A stretch of 64,000 nucleotides of DNA from Undaria pinnatifida (Eukaryota; Sar; Phaeophyceae; Laminariales; Alariaceae): contig JABAKD010000011.1 in assembly GCA_012845835.1 (NCBI GenBank), positions 8,928,381-8,992,380 of the forward strand. Direction: 5' to 3'. A program made the position numbers and the translations under genes. The notes under the pieces are model-generated. The model saw nothing but the letters and a program-made list of their open reading frames with translations. It had not been told where the DNA came from and made no database searches. How positions within the stretch are numbered: the stretch's first letter is position 1; each line of letters starts with the position of its first letter. This document shows, one piece after another, positions 45,375-56,920 of the stretch.

Positions 45375-47530
45375 TAGGCGCAGCTGCGTGTCGTCGGAAC
45401 TGGACACGCGTCCAGTGTCAATCATAGACATCCCATCCAAGGTGTGTTCATCGATGTTCTGAAGTCCAGCGGATAGTTGGTGTTTCGACTTGAAGCCCGC
45501 ACAGCCGGTGCCGGGCAGTACCTCCGCATGCCGACATCTAGGCTTTCTTGTTTTCTTGTCGCATGCCTCAGTGAGAATCGACGTCTTGCCGCAATGCCGA
45601 AACGTCGCCTTTTCTCTTTGGGGGAATGTTTCGACCTCTACCACGGAGAAGGAGATGGTGAAGCTGCCCGCACCGCCGCCGCCGCCGCCGCCGTCGTTGC
45701 CGCCGCTGCAATTCCAGATGCAGCCGAAGACGCTTCACTGAGAAGTGCCAATAGCAAGGATCGCGACTGCCATCGACCCCATTTCCTCAGGCGCACTCCT
45801 GCCGCTCGTCAATCCGTCCGTCCGTCCATGGTCCGTCTAATTGAAGTGGCAACGGCAGGCGTGGGCCGGAGATCGTGCGGCCAGTGTCATATTTTATCTT
45901 TGCTCTATTGGCTCTTCTGTGGGACGCCGCTTGGGCAGTAGCTGCAACTGCCACTTGTGCGGTGACCACGGCGACGGCAGTTGCTATACGGCGCTAGCGA
46001 CACCTGGTGAAAACCGGAAAGGAAAGGGCGACATCCCACTGCTAGACGTTGCAGCGACGTCTATTTTCCGTAACAACGACATACGAAAACCATGATAGCC
46101 AAGATTCCGGCGGGTGCGATGGTTGGCACTGGCTACGACTGTTCGAAGTGGAGGCCAAAGACATCCGGTGGACTACCTAGAATCGCCGATCGCATGTTAG
46201 TCACGAATATTGCTGAAGCCGCTACCCAAAGCAGATTTGGCTACACCCGAAGCCGCTGTCGCAGCCGCTACGCTCAACAGTGAATTTTGATAGGGGTCGT
46301 AGTTGCCACCAGTCCCGGTTTTTCACGCTCTCCCACACGATGACCTGTATCCAAAAAAAAAAATACCTAATCCAAAATCACAGACGGCAAGGAAATACCG
46401 TATTACACATACCATACTTGAAGCAAGTAAAAATCTCACCGCCTCGCAAGCCACACCTAATTACCCACTTGCCGACGGCCAACGATCCTCTCCGAAAACA
46501 CTTAGGACAGCAGCTCCAACTGGTTTGGACACTGTCGTACGGGCATTTTTTAGGGTTCTTGCTCGGGCACGAGCTAACGCGCTTCTTCCGCTAACACTAG
46601 TTTCACCGAATTCGCCGCCCGGTCCACTTGAATCACGTATCAAATACTCTGTCGAATTCCTGAACATGAATCATGCGTACCGGCGCCGCCACTACCGTCA
46701 CTCGTGCCCCTACCGGGTCGAGCGCAAACACTTCGTCGACGTTGGGTGCCGTCCTCACCGCCCTATACAAGTGGCACCCGCCACATCTACGCTTGACGTG
46801 TCCAGAGATCGCTGATCCGCCTAAACTCGGCAAGGCTGCCACTTCCCGCTGGCAAGTACTGTGACGTGCGCCGTCGCCTACGATGTTCAACATGTTAGCT
46901 TGACTTCTATCTAAGGCGCGTGATGCCCCAGCTACGTTACCACCGTGCCCGAGGCTATCCCATCTTCCCCCATTAAACCGCGAACATGTGGTCGCTTTTG
47001 GCGGCGCCTTGCCCTACCCGTAAGCGCGAGGTTCGGGCAACGGCTCGCAGTATAGGCGAGCGTATCGTTTGCTTGATTTTTCAACAGTATACCACCGTCG
47101 CTGTCGCGGGCGCTAGCTTGGGCCAAGAAGGCAGCAATTCGTTTCTGCTCCACCCCGTCCAGAACTCGGTTGGAAAGACAGCCGCGCCAATACCGACGCC
47201 GCCCATCTTTCGTCCACCATGGGAAACACGAAACTCGCCGCCGATGGATTCATCGAAGATTTCAATGTCGACGGTTTGCGGTCCCCCATGGGTAACGAAA
47301 TAGGGTGTTGCCGGTGTTGGCTCGAATTTCTGATCTGGACTGGGTGGTGTCGAGACGGTTTGGTGCCTTCTTGGCTCAAGGTGGCGTGTGCGACCGCACC
47401 GGCGTAATCCGCGTCAGTACGGCGAAAGCCACTCGGCTTTGAGCAACCATCAACACCAGACCCATGAAACCGGCTTGAGAAGGTGGAGGTTCCATCGACG
47501 GTGGTTTGGCGACACATGCAAGGCGGCACT
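45375..47530 (-). pseudogene. Decayed paralog unit 4 of the tandem family
   Basis: Minus-strand blocks: VIQVDRAANSVKLVLAEA (about 46570-46630), MVDERWAASVL (about 47190-47220), and ATFRHCGKTSILTEACDKKT (about 45540-45600). The last is the counterpart of ATFRRCGNVDFLPPQNDKEN in unit 2. The plus-strand TACGGCGCTAGCGACACC and GGCGACATCCCACTGCTAGA (about 45984 and 46028) match unit 1 and the 56.9-59.5 kb gene. Frames are broken between blocks. Confidence 0.5.
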
Positions 47531-48190
47531 ATTCAGGCCGATAGCGTCAAAAGACGATGCAAGAGCAGGTATATACAGTTTTATGGCGTAAGCCACGCTG
47601 TGGTGACATCAGCAAGGTAGAGTTACGATACAACTTCGCTACAGACGTCGGGTGGCCGCTTTCATTTGAGGCGACTACACGGTGCAATACCGACAAAAGG
47701 ACAATTCAGGCCTGCACAACCGCTGCCGGTGTTGCCGTAGTTAAATGTCGGCACAGCGAACGGATGCTATCCTAAAGTGCCTCCGGACCCGTCCGTCCAG
47801 AATATTGTAGACGATCTCCTTGAGCGAAGGCGTTCGAAATCATGCCTTTCAGCGACGGTGCCTGGGGAGTGGTAAGGCGAACAGCACGCAGCACGTGGTG
47901 CTCGACACAACTTTCCCAGCCCTTGGTTCAAGATCCTGGATGGAAATCATCGCAAGATAGACGAAGCCTAGGCACGGCATCACGCAAGGCAGATATAAAG
48001 GGCACCAAGTCTGACACGTGATTGATTGAGCTAAATGGGATGTGGGTGGTATGGCTATCAATACACGTGTGTCCATACGCGTATATGCCTTTCGCGTCGC
48101 TGTTCCTTCTTTCGGACTGGGTAAGTCATCACCCACTGTGGTGAGAACAACTGGAGGCACTACCGCAGGCACTACCGGGGCAACATTATG
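47531..48190 (-). other. Possible 3' exons of the following minus-strand gene
   Basis: A minus-strand frame through 47849-48295 contains a Pro/Val-rich stretch (NSIPAHNVAPVVPAVVPPVV, then TTVGDDLPSPKEGTATRKAY) of coding-like composition. No splice junction linking it to the 48.6-49.5 kb exons could be fixed. Confidence 0.25.
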
Positions 48191-48568
48191 AGCGGGAATT
48201 GAATTTGTGGCGGGACCTGGGGGCTCTTTTACCACAGGGGAAGCAACCCCAAGCCTCGAATTGGCCGTATTGCTTACGCCGACCCAACCAACCACCGAAT
48301 TTTCTTGACCCGAAACGCACGCCCAGCATCACCGCCACTACCGTCGTATACAACCCTAACAACGCCGCCGGTACCCTGACCACCACCCGTAACACCACCT
48401 GTACCGTGAACTCCGCCAACCGCATCACAACCACCGCCATCCCCAACACCCAGACTCCCAGTACTGTCGCCAACACAGCCACCAGCACCACCACCAACCT
48501 CTTCGTGAACACCCTTTAAAACCGTTTCCTCGGACAACGCGATGGCAAAGCAGGCACTGCCCCTTTCG

Positions 48569-49500
48569 TCAAGCCCCGGAAATGCTCGGTTGCCCCTTCC
48601 CCTCCGCGAAACCGTTGCCATGGTACGGCGCGGTGTTCCTCATCAGAGCCTGAGAAGAAGCTCCTCCCTCAAAACCGTTGCCATGATGAGGCAGATTGTT
48701 CCTCATCGGATGCTAGGCCATGGGCATGGAAGGGGGGAACCACGGGGGAGGAGTGGCTCCAACGGGGGTCATGGAAACCTCTGGCAGCGCAGATGCCGGG
48801 GCTGACCCCAAGCACGCCGCGGCCGTGCTCTGTTTGTCCTGATGGGACATCTCCGGGCATAACGATCGCACCATGTGAAAAAGTTGCAGCTGCTGCCGCA
48901 TCCGCGCCAAAAACGGATCTTCACCCGTAACCGCCAAGAGTTCCGAGAGATCAGTAAAAGAAGCGGCGCCGGAGCAGGAGCAGGAGCGCGCAGGGTAGCC
49001 GCCGCTGCAGCCACATGGTCGACCACCGCGCGAGACCGGGGCGCTTCCGTTAGTACGGCCGGGATGGGCTGCCGCAAGATGACGACGAGACAACCAGAAG
49101 AAGTCATCCACAGCATTTATGTCGTGGTGGTGGTTCACCATAACTCCTCCCTGGCCGGCCAAGAGGAGAAGGATAGGGCATCGTTGTGTCGCTTTCAACT
49201 AACCATTACTGTATTGGTAGTATCCTCCACCGAACGCTCGTCGTTCGTTTGAGGGAATGCGCCGACCGCTTAGTATATTTGTATACCTTGCAACGTAATG
49301 ATGATATTTCACGGCCGTCATGAAAGAAATTAGTTGGATTCCTGCCCGACGCACAACCCGTACGTAGCGCTACCATGACCGGTGGCGGGGACGGCGATTG
49401 CACAGTCGCCGCTTCGTTATAAGCAGCCGTAATGTCGTTACCACAGGAGCAAAGAAGGTGATCCCACCACCAAAACAATGCCCCATTCGGTGTAGTGGGC
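48569..49500 (-). CDS. Candidate spliced gene, unknown product, partial
   Basis: Two minus-strand exons can be joined. The first ends at 49287 (SSLRCK before GTATAC). A pyrimidine-rich acceptor ending GGCCGGCCAG at 49151-49152 opens the second at 49150 (GGVMVNHHHD). Both junctions are phase 0 and the intron is 136 bp. Exon 2 continues through a helix-like stretch (SFTDLSELLAVTGEDPFLAR, then MRQQLQLFHMVRSL) and a Pro-rich tail to a TAG at 48713-48715. Past this stop the same frame stays open and codes two copies of a motif, MRNNLPHHGNGFEGG and MRNTAPYHGNGFAEG, to a TGA at 48569. The stop is either a lesion or a missed splice. The 5' limit is uncertain and the upstream frame runs into a hexanucleotide array. 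No family recognised. Confidence 0.35.
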
Positions 49501-49682
49501 CTCCCAGATGACGATGGCGACGGTGGCCACCAAGACCTTGTGGGCAAACACGGAACGTCAAGCGCCGAGGCCCCCCAGCCCGTTTTGTCGCGTTGGACAG
49601 CCAGATTGGTGGATCTCGGCAGGTGTAGCAAAGGGAAGCGTATTTGATACAGTTGTAGCAGTGTTTCTAGCGGAAATCTTGA

Positions 49683-49845
49683 ACAAAGTACCACTATCAG
49701 TACCAACACCAGTGCCATTTCCAGGACCAGTACCAGGACCAGTATCGGTATCAGCATCATTAACAGTACCAGTACAAGCGCCGGTACCAGCAATAGTACC
49801 AGTACCAGTGCCAGTATGTACCTGTACTAGTACCAGTGGCAACTT
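49683..49845 (+). repeat. CCAGTA-type hexanucleotide array
   Basis: Degenerate ACCAGTACCAGTACCAGC units. The plus-strand frame reads Pro-Val/Pro-Gly repeats and ends in NFMKFQ-stop, while the minus strand reads Leu-Val. It is probably a low-complexity tract and not an independent gene. Confidence 0.85.
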
Positions 49846-49861
49846 CATGAAATTCCAATGA

Positions 49862-50157
49862 GTTAAGAAACGAAAAGCTAATAACTTTCTGCATAATGTT
49901 GTGTAACTAGAATGTTCTCGGATTCATAACGATGGGAAGCAAAAGTACGCCAAAGCGTCGGTCCCAAAAAGGCGAACAGCGCAAAAACGGTTTACACCAC
50001 AAACATATTAAAACCTCTAGTTACTTCGTTTGAATATGAAATGGTATCTAAACCTTAGCGCCACCGCAAAAACTGGAACTCTTCGAATGTTGTGTACTTT
50101 CATAATGTGTAAAAAAATAAACTATTTGAACTTGGTTTCAGTATAGGAGGGTGCGTT
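49862..50157. other. Nothing recognised
   Basis: AT-rich unique sequence. Confidence 0.4.
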
Positions 50158-50290
50158 AGTACAGAATCTATCGACGATTTGCCCTTTCTTTGTTTCCGTC
50201 ACACCCCCATCCCTTGTACCCATTTAGTACGGAGTCTATCGACGATTTGCCCTATATTTCCGCCACACCCTCATCCTATTTACCCATGAT
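50158..50290 (+). repeat. 68-bp tandem duplication
   Basis: TCTATCGACGATTTGCCCT at 50167 and 50235, each followed by a TTCCGYCACACCCYCATCC block. Confidence 0.85.
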
Positions 50291-50430
50291 TTCCTTCACA
50301 GATCCGCCAAACTCCATTCTTGCTTTTTTCCTGTTTCTTAAAAAAAATAAACAACATAAACGTGGTTCTCTATAGACTAGAATTTTTAGTGTAAAAATGT
50401 AATACGAGTAAAAAGTAAGAGGAATGTTAT

Positions 50431-50540
50431 TATGACGGAGAACGATAGTAAATAGGACCAAATATTGTTCGTAAAATAGATTAATACAACATAGGTGTTG
50501 TGTTCACCGTAGGTCCTATTTACTAGGGTCCCCCGTAATA
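50431..50540 (-). mobile_element. Family F element, copy F2
   Basis: The left end is TATGACGGAGAACGATAGTA followed by AATAGGACC, and the right end GGTCCTATTTACTAGGGTCC followed by CCCGTAAT. Matches F1 reversed. GGAAT lies just outside both ends (50421 and 50541), a possible 5-bp duplication. Confidence 0.8.
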
Positions 50541-51988
50541 GGAATCAATTGGGAACCGATAAGAATAATATGTTGTTTGTTGTTCACAATAAAGAATTCG
50601 GCGTTATGGTAACATCGTTTTTTTTTTCGCGGGGTACGTACGTAGCTTACTTACTTTGACAGCAGCAGCTGGCATTGTTTGGTTGATCGCGCTTGTGGAA
50701 ATACCAAGTGGATACCGAACGGGACGGTGCTGGCAGACTGCTGGTAGAACACGTGCACAGACAGAGCTGTTGTTTACATCTGGACAGCGGTCGCTCACTA
50801 GACCAGATAATTCATGATTTGGTCATTCTCGAGTTCATCGCTAGACCGCGAATCGGGGAATTAGCGAGAGCAAGAAGCAACATCGAAGGCGAAGCGCTTC
50901 ATACGAGGCGCAGGAAGCGAGCGCTGAAGCATCGACAACGGGCCTCGCCTTGACCGGTATGATATTATTACGTGCAGATAAGGGTTGTTTTTTGTCTCCT
51001 CAATCCCCGATACTGGTGGGTCGAGAGCGTATGTGCGCGATTGGCCACTTTCAACACGAGAAAAACTTATTTGGAAAACATTAAGTGTAGTTTGGTTTTG
51101 ATTGGTCTAGACGCTCAACACCCTTAAAGAATGCGATTTCGAGGGTAAATGAAATTTGAATTGAACCAAAAAAATGGAAAGCCTTGAAAGACTTTTTAGG
51201 CGGGAAATCCAATCCCAAATCCAATTTGGGAGTTGGCCCACAACTTAACGTGGCATGTTCGCGGTGGGACAAACAGCCGGGGAAGCCTGGCTCAAATATT
51301 GGCCTAGTCGACGGCCACTATCGAGGTGATAAAACGCGAACCTCAACGAGAGGCGAACGGTGCAATAGCCGCGCCCACGCCTACAGACCATAGAACATTG
51401 TACTCCGGTGGTGGCGCCTCAAAAAATATCGTGGCCAATTTTTTCAAGCAGCTCGCTCGGGAAAGTCGCACGAAAATCGACCGAACGAGCCATAAGCACG
51501 GGTGTTTGCTCAATATTTCGATAGCTTCGTCGTCGTCGTGCTTCGCGTGCGGCGGTTTCAGGCTCTCTCAGCTCCCACGAAAAGAGACCTTAAGGCGATG
51601 GATGCCGAGCGTGGGTCACCAAAAAAAGGGGAGGCTGGCGGCGGCGGGCACACGACAACGCAAGCCATCGTTCTTGTCTATTCCTGTCGGTGTTCATCAG
51701 CAGGGTGTGTGTTGTGTCACTAGCTGCGTTATTCCGACTTCCCGCATGTTTGCAGAACAATGCGCTCTTTCCTCGATGACAGGAAGCGAACCAGTTTTGT
51801 TCGCGATATGGCATCCAAAGTGGACGACATTTTTCCAAATTGGATATATTCTATCGTTGAAAATGGCCCTAAGGCTGACGTCATATTTCACGGCCAAATT
51901 TTTCCACGTTCAATGTTTTTCGAAAAGAGACGTCACGATCTTAGATGACGAGCAATGACGACCAAGGATTACCCACCAACCAGAATTC
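50541..51988. other. No accepted gene
   Basis: Plus-strand frames at 50693-50953 (86 codons) and 51326-51958 (210 codons) are open. The second is overlapped by other long frames and has no domain or repeat, so neither was accepted as a gene. Confidence 0.35.
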
Positions 51989-52252
51989 CAAGGCATTTCC
52001 CGGGTCGGTTCACCTTTCGCGGGTCGGGTCGAGTCGGGTCTGGGTGACCCAAACGGAACCGTGAGATTTTATAACCTCTTGGCCCGAACCGTTCCTGGGT
52101 GACCCGAACCGAACCGTGCGATTTGATAACCTCTGTGGCCCGACCCGTTCAGACCCATGACAGTCCATACTACCTCCTGACCCGACCCGTCTCAACCCGC
52201 GAGGTGTTGAGAACCTCCTGACCCGACGGGTTATGACCCGTCAAAAGCCCTG
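51989..52252. mobile_element. Small hAT-like element with GGGTCGGGTC repeats
   Basis: The left end is CAAGGCATTTCCCGGGTC. The right end read on the minus strand is CAGGGCTTTTGACGGGTC (14 of 18 matching). The interior is built of CCCGACCCG / CGGGTCGGGTC and ATAACCTC units. Flanks AGAATTC and AGAAAATC are only a weak duplication. The terminus resembles that of the 20.2-21.1 kb element. Confidence 0.5.
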
Positions 52253-55200
52253 AGAAAATCCAACCTAAACGAATGACCAATCAGAAAATTGCAGACACGG
52301 AATGTAACGCATTTCAAAGTGACAAAGACATAGTCGAACAACAGTTCATATAACGACGCACCACACGACAGTACAGCGTGTAACACCGCGACATCACTCT
52401 CCCGGGGGTGAGCCGTACCACCGCTGACCGAAAACTTTTTTCAGGGCTGATTAGCTCGTGTAGAGCGACCCCCCCCCTACCGCCCTACCCCCACGCGCCC
52501 TTCCGAGTCTTCTCGTCTCACAACACATTCATCCCAGATCAACGGAGGACCCTGCGATATGCCCCCGCTCAAACAGGAAGAACATGTGCAGATACCGACG
52601 CGTTCACTACGGTGTGCGCGTCTCGTCACACGTTCAACATAATATTCGCCAACAGCAGAAGCACAGTTTTAACGGTCTACTGTAGTGCTGGTAAGACCGT
52701 TATGGCACAGTTACAATAGCAGTCCTCTGTAGTGGCTGCAACAATAGTAATATTGCGGCGATCAAAAATCAGCGACCACTGTCTTTGCCGTTGGACTACT
52801 CCGGTGCAGTATTTTCTTCGCAATACGGTAATGGAACCTGCATTTCAAAAGCAAAACTTCTACACCACACCATTGCACCCACCCTAATAGCGTGCTGCCG
52901 TGTGGTGCGTTCTTGCCCACGGCCCAAATGGATGTCACAACCGATCACTAACGATTGGCTTCCCGCCCACGTTTACGGACCAAATGGATGTCGCCACCGG
53001 TCACTCAAGGCTTGCATCCCGTGCACGTTCCGACTTGGAAGTCTCTACCGCAACCTTATTCCAGCGTCCCTCTCCTATTACACATTCCCACTGTTAGCAG
53101 GTCAACACTGAACGGCAATGCCGTAAGTCAAGGCAAACAAAAAATATCAGGGATGGACACCGAGACTTAGTTGCTACCGGTACTGCTCTATTGATGCCTC
53201 ATTCTGCTGAAGACATGAAGCAAGCATCTAAACGGCGGTTTTGACTCGAACGCACGCGTACCGCTGAACATCAAAATGGCCGACCATCACGCTTTCCTTC
53301 TTTGGTATAGCACACCCTACTATTTGACCACCGGCTAGTTGCTACCGCTGTGCGTTGTCTGGGCATGAAGGCTATTACCAGGCATTGTTAATTGGCTAGC
53401 GGCGTGATAACCAGGTACTGGCTTAGTACTTAGTACCATTATTAACAGTACCTCGAGTCTCAAACGTTCCAGTCAGATGCACAGACGCACCTCCGGAAAA
53501 TTGCACCGTTCAGCTAACTGTAATATCTAGGGGCAACAATTGTCTCGCCGCCGACCTACTGTTAGCATGCTAGCAGCCCTAAAGATTACCGAGTATCAGG
53601 ATATACTGATCGGTGCCTGCTCCTGCAACCCCTCTTACTACCAACTACGCTACCTGGTTGAGACAAAACACCCGGGGAACCTACTCTACGCAGAACGAGA
53701 AGCCAAAGTGATGTCAAGCATTCGCTTTGCGTGTGCTTTCGAGTTCATATCGTGCGGAGCAACAGCCTATGGGCCGCAGGTCAGCACGCCAGCGATCTAG
53801 CGGGGTATTGACAGCAAGGTAGCAAGCCCTTTCCCCCTCCTCGCCTCGGCGCCGCCAGAAGAACACGGGAGCGACTGATTGCTCTGTACAGCTCTATGTA
53901 CCATACTAAGGACACGTTTGAACGGGGTTCCCTCAAAAACAATACTGGTACACGACTCTGAGAGCGCATTTAACCCCTCAATGCCGTCACACCTGCCGTC
54001 AACGCCGCCCATATTGAGTCGCTGTTATGCCGAAACTGATAAAAAAACGGAGTGTGTAACGGCTTCTGCTTGGGTTTAGGACCATACCTAACACACCAAG
54101 CATAATAGGGGGGACGCGCCCTCCTTCTCAGCATCAAAACCACTTTAGCAAATATCCGTGTCTGCTTCGTTTCGTTTAGGAGAAAAATGGCGAACCATAT
54201 GCACGAATCTCGGGGAAAGCCCTGCGCCCCCCCCCCCCCCCCCCCCCTCACGGGTATAGCGTATAAGTTCGGAAAAAACAATCTCGATCTCACCGCACCA
54301 AAGAAGAACCATGCCCACGGATACCCGTTCCATCCGTCCCTAACAGAACATATCCCGAGTCAACACACTGCTGTGGGCTGACCGTCTGAAACTACCATAA
54401 TGGCATATGTGTGGTAAAGACGGCACCGTGTGGAGCCGGGCGGAAAAGCTAGCTAATTGCGGCTGTCGTCTCTGCCTAGGACAATGCACCCCTCACGCGA
54501 AAATAACCAAAATACCTTCGTATTTAGTATACTCGGTCGTGGTTTTACCGTGCCGAAGGAAAGCTTGAAGAGAATGAGTGAGCAAGACGAGCGCCAACAA
54601 GCAAGCAATTCGGAGTTGACAGTTTGCTCTCCCCTCGCCTCGATGCGCCCACACAACCCACGATGACAAGAGAAAACTCTCGGAAACGCGCATTCAAAGC
54701 CGCCAACCACATTGGCTCGATGTCGTGCACAAACCACACCAGGAGGGGCAGAGCAATAGCATCAACAAGTGCCGGGCCTCACGACAAGATCCAATACAAC
54801 ACACCAAACACCGCCCCACCACATGATACCACCACTCCACCACACTGACACGTTTTTCGTTTTTGTATGGGACGCACAGTAACAGAAATACATGCAAACC
54901 TCGCAGAGCATCCTTCTCGCTTCCCTCACCCTGTCATCTCGCTTTCGACGCAAAAACCGCGGAACCTCGACCCCGATCCCACCAGTAACAAACGACCCTC
55001 CCTATGGAAACCCGTTTCACCCTTTCTAACTGGGGTAACCCCTGAATCGAAACAATTATGCGCTCTCGCAAGTTGAGCTTCGTCGGAATTAGCGCCACCG
55101 TAGTGAAGTAGAGCAGCAGCGGTAGAACTGTGCAGCAGGGCGACAAAGTTCTCAAACTCTACGTAGCTACCCAAGATAACAGCACCACTTGTGTATCATA

Positions 55201-55500
55201 CCGTACTGAGCTACAACGATAGTGACGACAATCAATCACATATCATCGGCGTTCGATCGTGTTTCTATCGTGCAGAGGCAGCTCGCAGAGTAAGGAGGGA
55301 GGGGATAATGTACCTAAACAGCAGCGCTTAACATAAAAAATCACGAAAGCACTCGATAATCCTTTACAACAAGTGCAAATAAGTTGTCCTACGGTGGCGT
55401 TCCCTTCGGTTTGATGTCATGATGTCGTGACAGTAGTGCACCAGGCGACACAACCGAATGGATGCAACCAACACGAGGCTTATTGCCCGTCGCTTCCAGG
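52253..55500. other. No supported gene; one poly-C tract
   Basis: 3.2 kb of unique-looking sequence with frames up to 108 codons and no motif. Around 52915-53010, CCAAATGGATGTCRCMACCG occurs twice about 66 bp apart, a small decayed duplication. A 21-base C tract lies at 54227-54247. Confidence 0.4.
54227..54247 (+). repeat. Poly-C tract
   Basis: 21 consecutive Cs. Confidence 0.97.
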
Positions 55501-55589
55501 GTGCCGATATTCGGTAGTTCTAGAACTTCATGAAGCTGCCTCGGCCGCGGCTCGTCCTCCCTGCCGACCTGCGAGAGGGAAGCAGTAGT

Positions 55590-56240
55590 GGGAGTAGCAA
55601 GGGTGCAATGGTAATGGTGTTGGTAATGAAAATGGCAATGGTATTGGAAAAGGTACGAATGAAAACAGTACTGTTAGTGGTACTGTTTGTGGTACTGGTA
55701 ATAATACTGGTTCTGGTAGTGGTGATGACAATGGGAATGGTATTGGTACTGGCACTGGTATTGGTACTGGTGCTTGTGCTGGTAATACTGATGCTGGTAA
55801 TACTGGTACTTGTAGTAATGGCACTTGGTGCTGGTAATACTGGTACTTGTAGTAATGGTACTTGTAGTACTGGTACTGGAAGGGGTAATGTTAATGGTAA
55901 AGGTAACGGCAGCGGTAATGGTAATGGTAGTGGTAGTGGTAAAACGTTAGTGGTTATGGTGATGGTGATGGTAATGGTGAAATGGTAGTGGTAACGGTGA
56001 TGGTAACGGTAACGGTAATGATACTGGTATGGTAGTAGTGATGACAACGGTAAAGGTAGTGGTAAAAATAGTAACAGCAATGGTAGTAGTGGTAGTGGTA
56101 CAGGTATAGGTAATGGTAAAGGTATGGTGATGGTAACGGTAACGGTAAAGATAATGGTAATATGGCAGTGGAAATGGTAATGGCCACGGTAATGGAAATG
56201 GTAATGGCAACGGTGATGGAAATGGCAACTACAAGGGTGA
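55590..56240 (+). repeat. GGTAMT hexanucleotide array, degenerate
   Basis: 650 bp of GGTAAT, GGTACT and GGTAGT units with shifting phase. The minus-strand frame reads Leu-Pro and Thr-Ile runs and ends in RGSFMKF-stop, close to the end of the unrelated array at 49.7 kb. Several overlapping frames are open, as expected for the repeat. Confidence 0.9.
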
Positions 56241-56639
56241 TGGTAATAGAGTAATGGTAAAGCCCATGGTACTATTTAGGGGAAATTGACAAAATCGGGT
56301 ACACCCGGGTGGTTTATGAACAAAATCGGGTACCTTTTTTTTCGCGACGGGGCGCGCTTACGTACGTCTGCAAAGCGCCTCCACACATACTGCGAACACA
56401 CACATACTGTAATGCGAATATATACTGTGATGCGAATACATACTGTACTGCGAACACAATAAATGTGAACTGCTCGGGGCGGATGATTAGTCTAGTGGAG
56501 TATTATCGTATCAGCACTATTCGAAAACTGTTCACGCGGACAAAAACAACACCAACAATGATGGATATCGTTACTGCCGTTGATGCTGTTGCTTTTACTA
56601 GTATACCTACTATAAATAAGTAATATTATAGTTTTATGT

Positions 56640-56905
56640 TTCTGCTACTACTAACCTAACACCGCCACTACTGCAATATTACATCACATTACTATTCCTC
56701 TTGCTACTGCTACTACCGCTACTTCTACCGTTAGCACCACTCACTGCTATTACTACTTATGCTACCGCTACTACTGCTACTACTATGCTACTACTACTGA
56801 TACTACTACTGCTACTACGACGGCTACTACTACTGCTACTACTAATACTACTACTACTGCTACTACCCCTACTGAACTACTACTGCTACTACTACACTGC
56901 TACCG
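56640..56905 (+). repeat. CTACTRCTA trinucleotide array, degenerate
   Basis: Imperfect CTA/CTG/CCA trinucleotides over about 260 bp, directly downstream (for the minus strand) of the 56.9-59.5 kb gene's stop codon. Confidence 0.9.
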
Positions 56906-56920
56906 CAACCACCACTACAC

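Noticed and set aside
48186-48512. Hydrophobic minus-strand frame resembling a membrane protein
   Set aside because: Lies on a Gly/Val low-complexity stretch that is open in two frames; hydrophobicity follows from the repeat.
51326-51958. 210-codon plus-strand frame
   Set aside because: Composition changes along its length and other long frames overlap it; no motif recognised.
55520-56228. Leu/Pro-rich protein on the minus strand
   Set aside because: Generated by the GGTAMT array; three overlapping frames are open in the same region.
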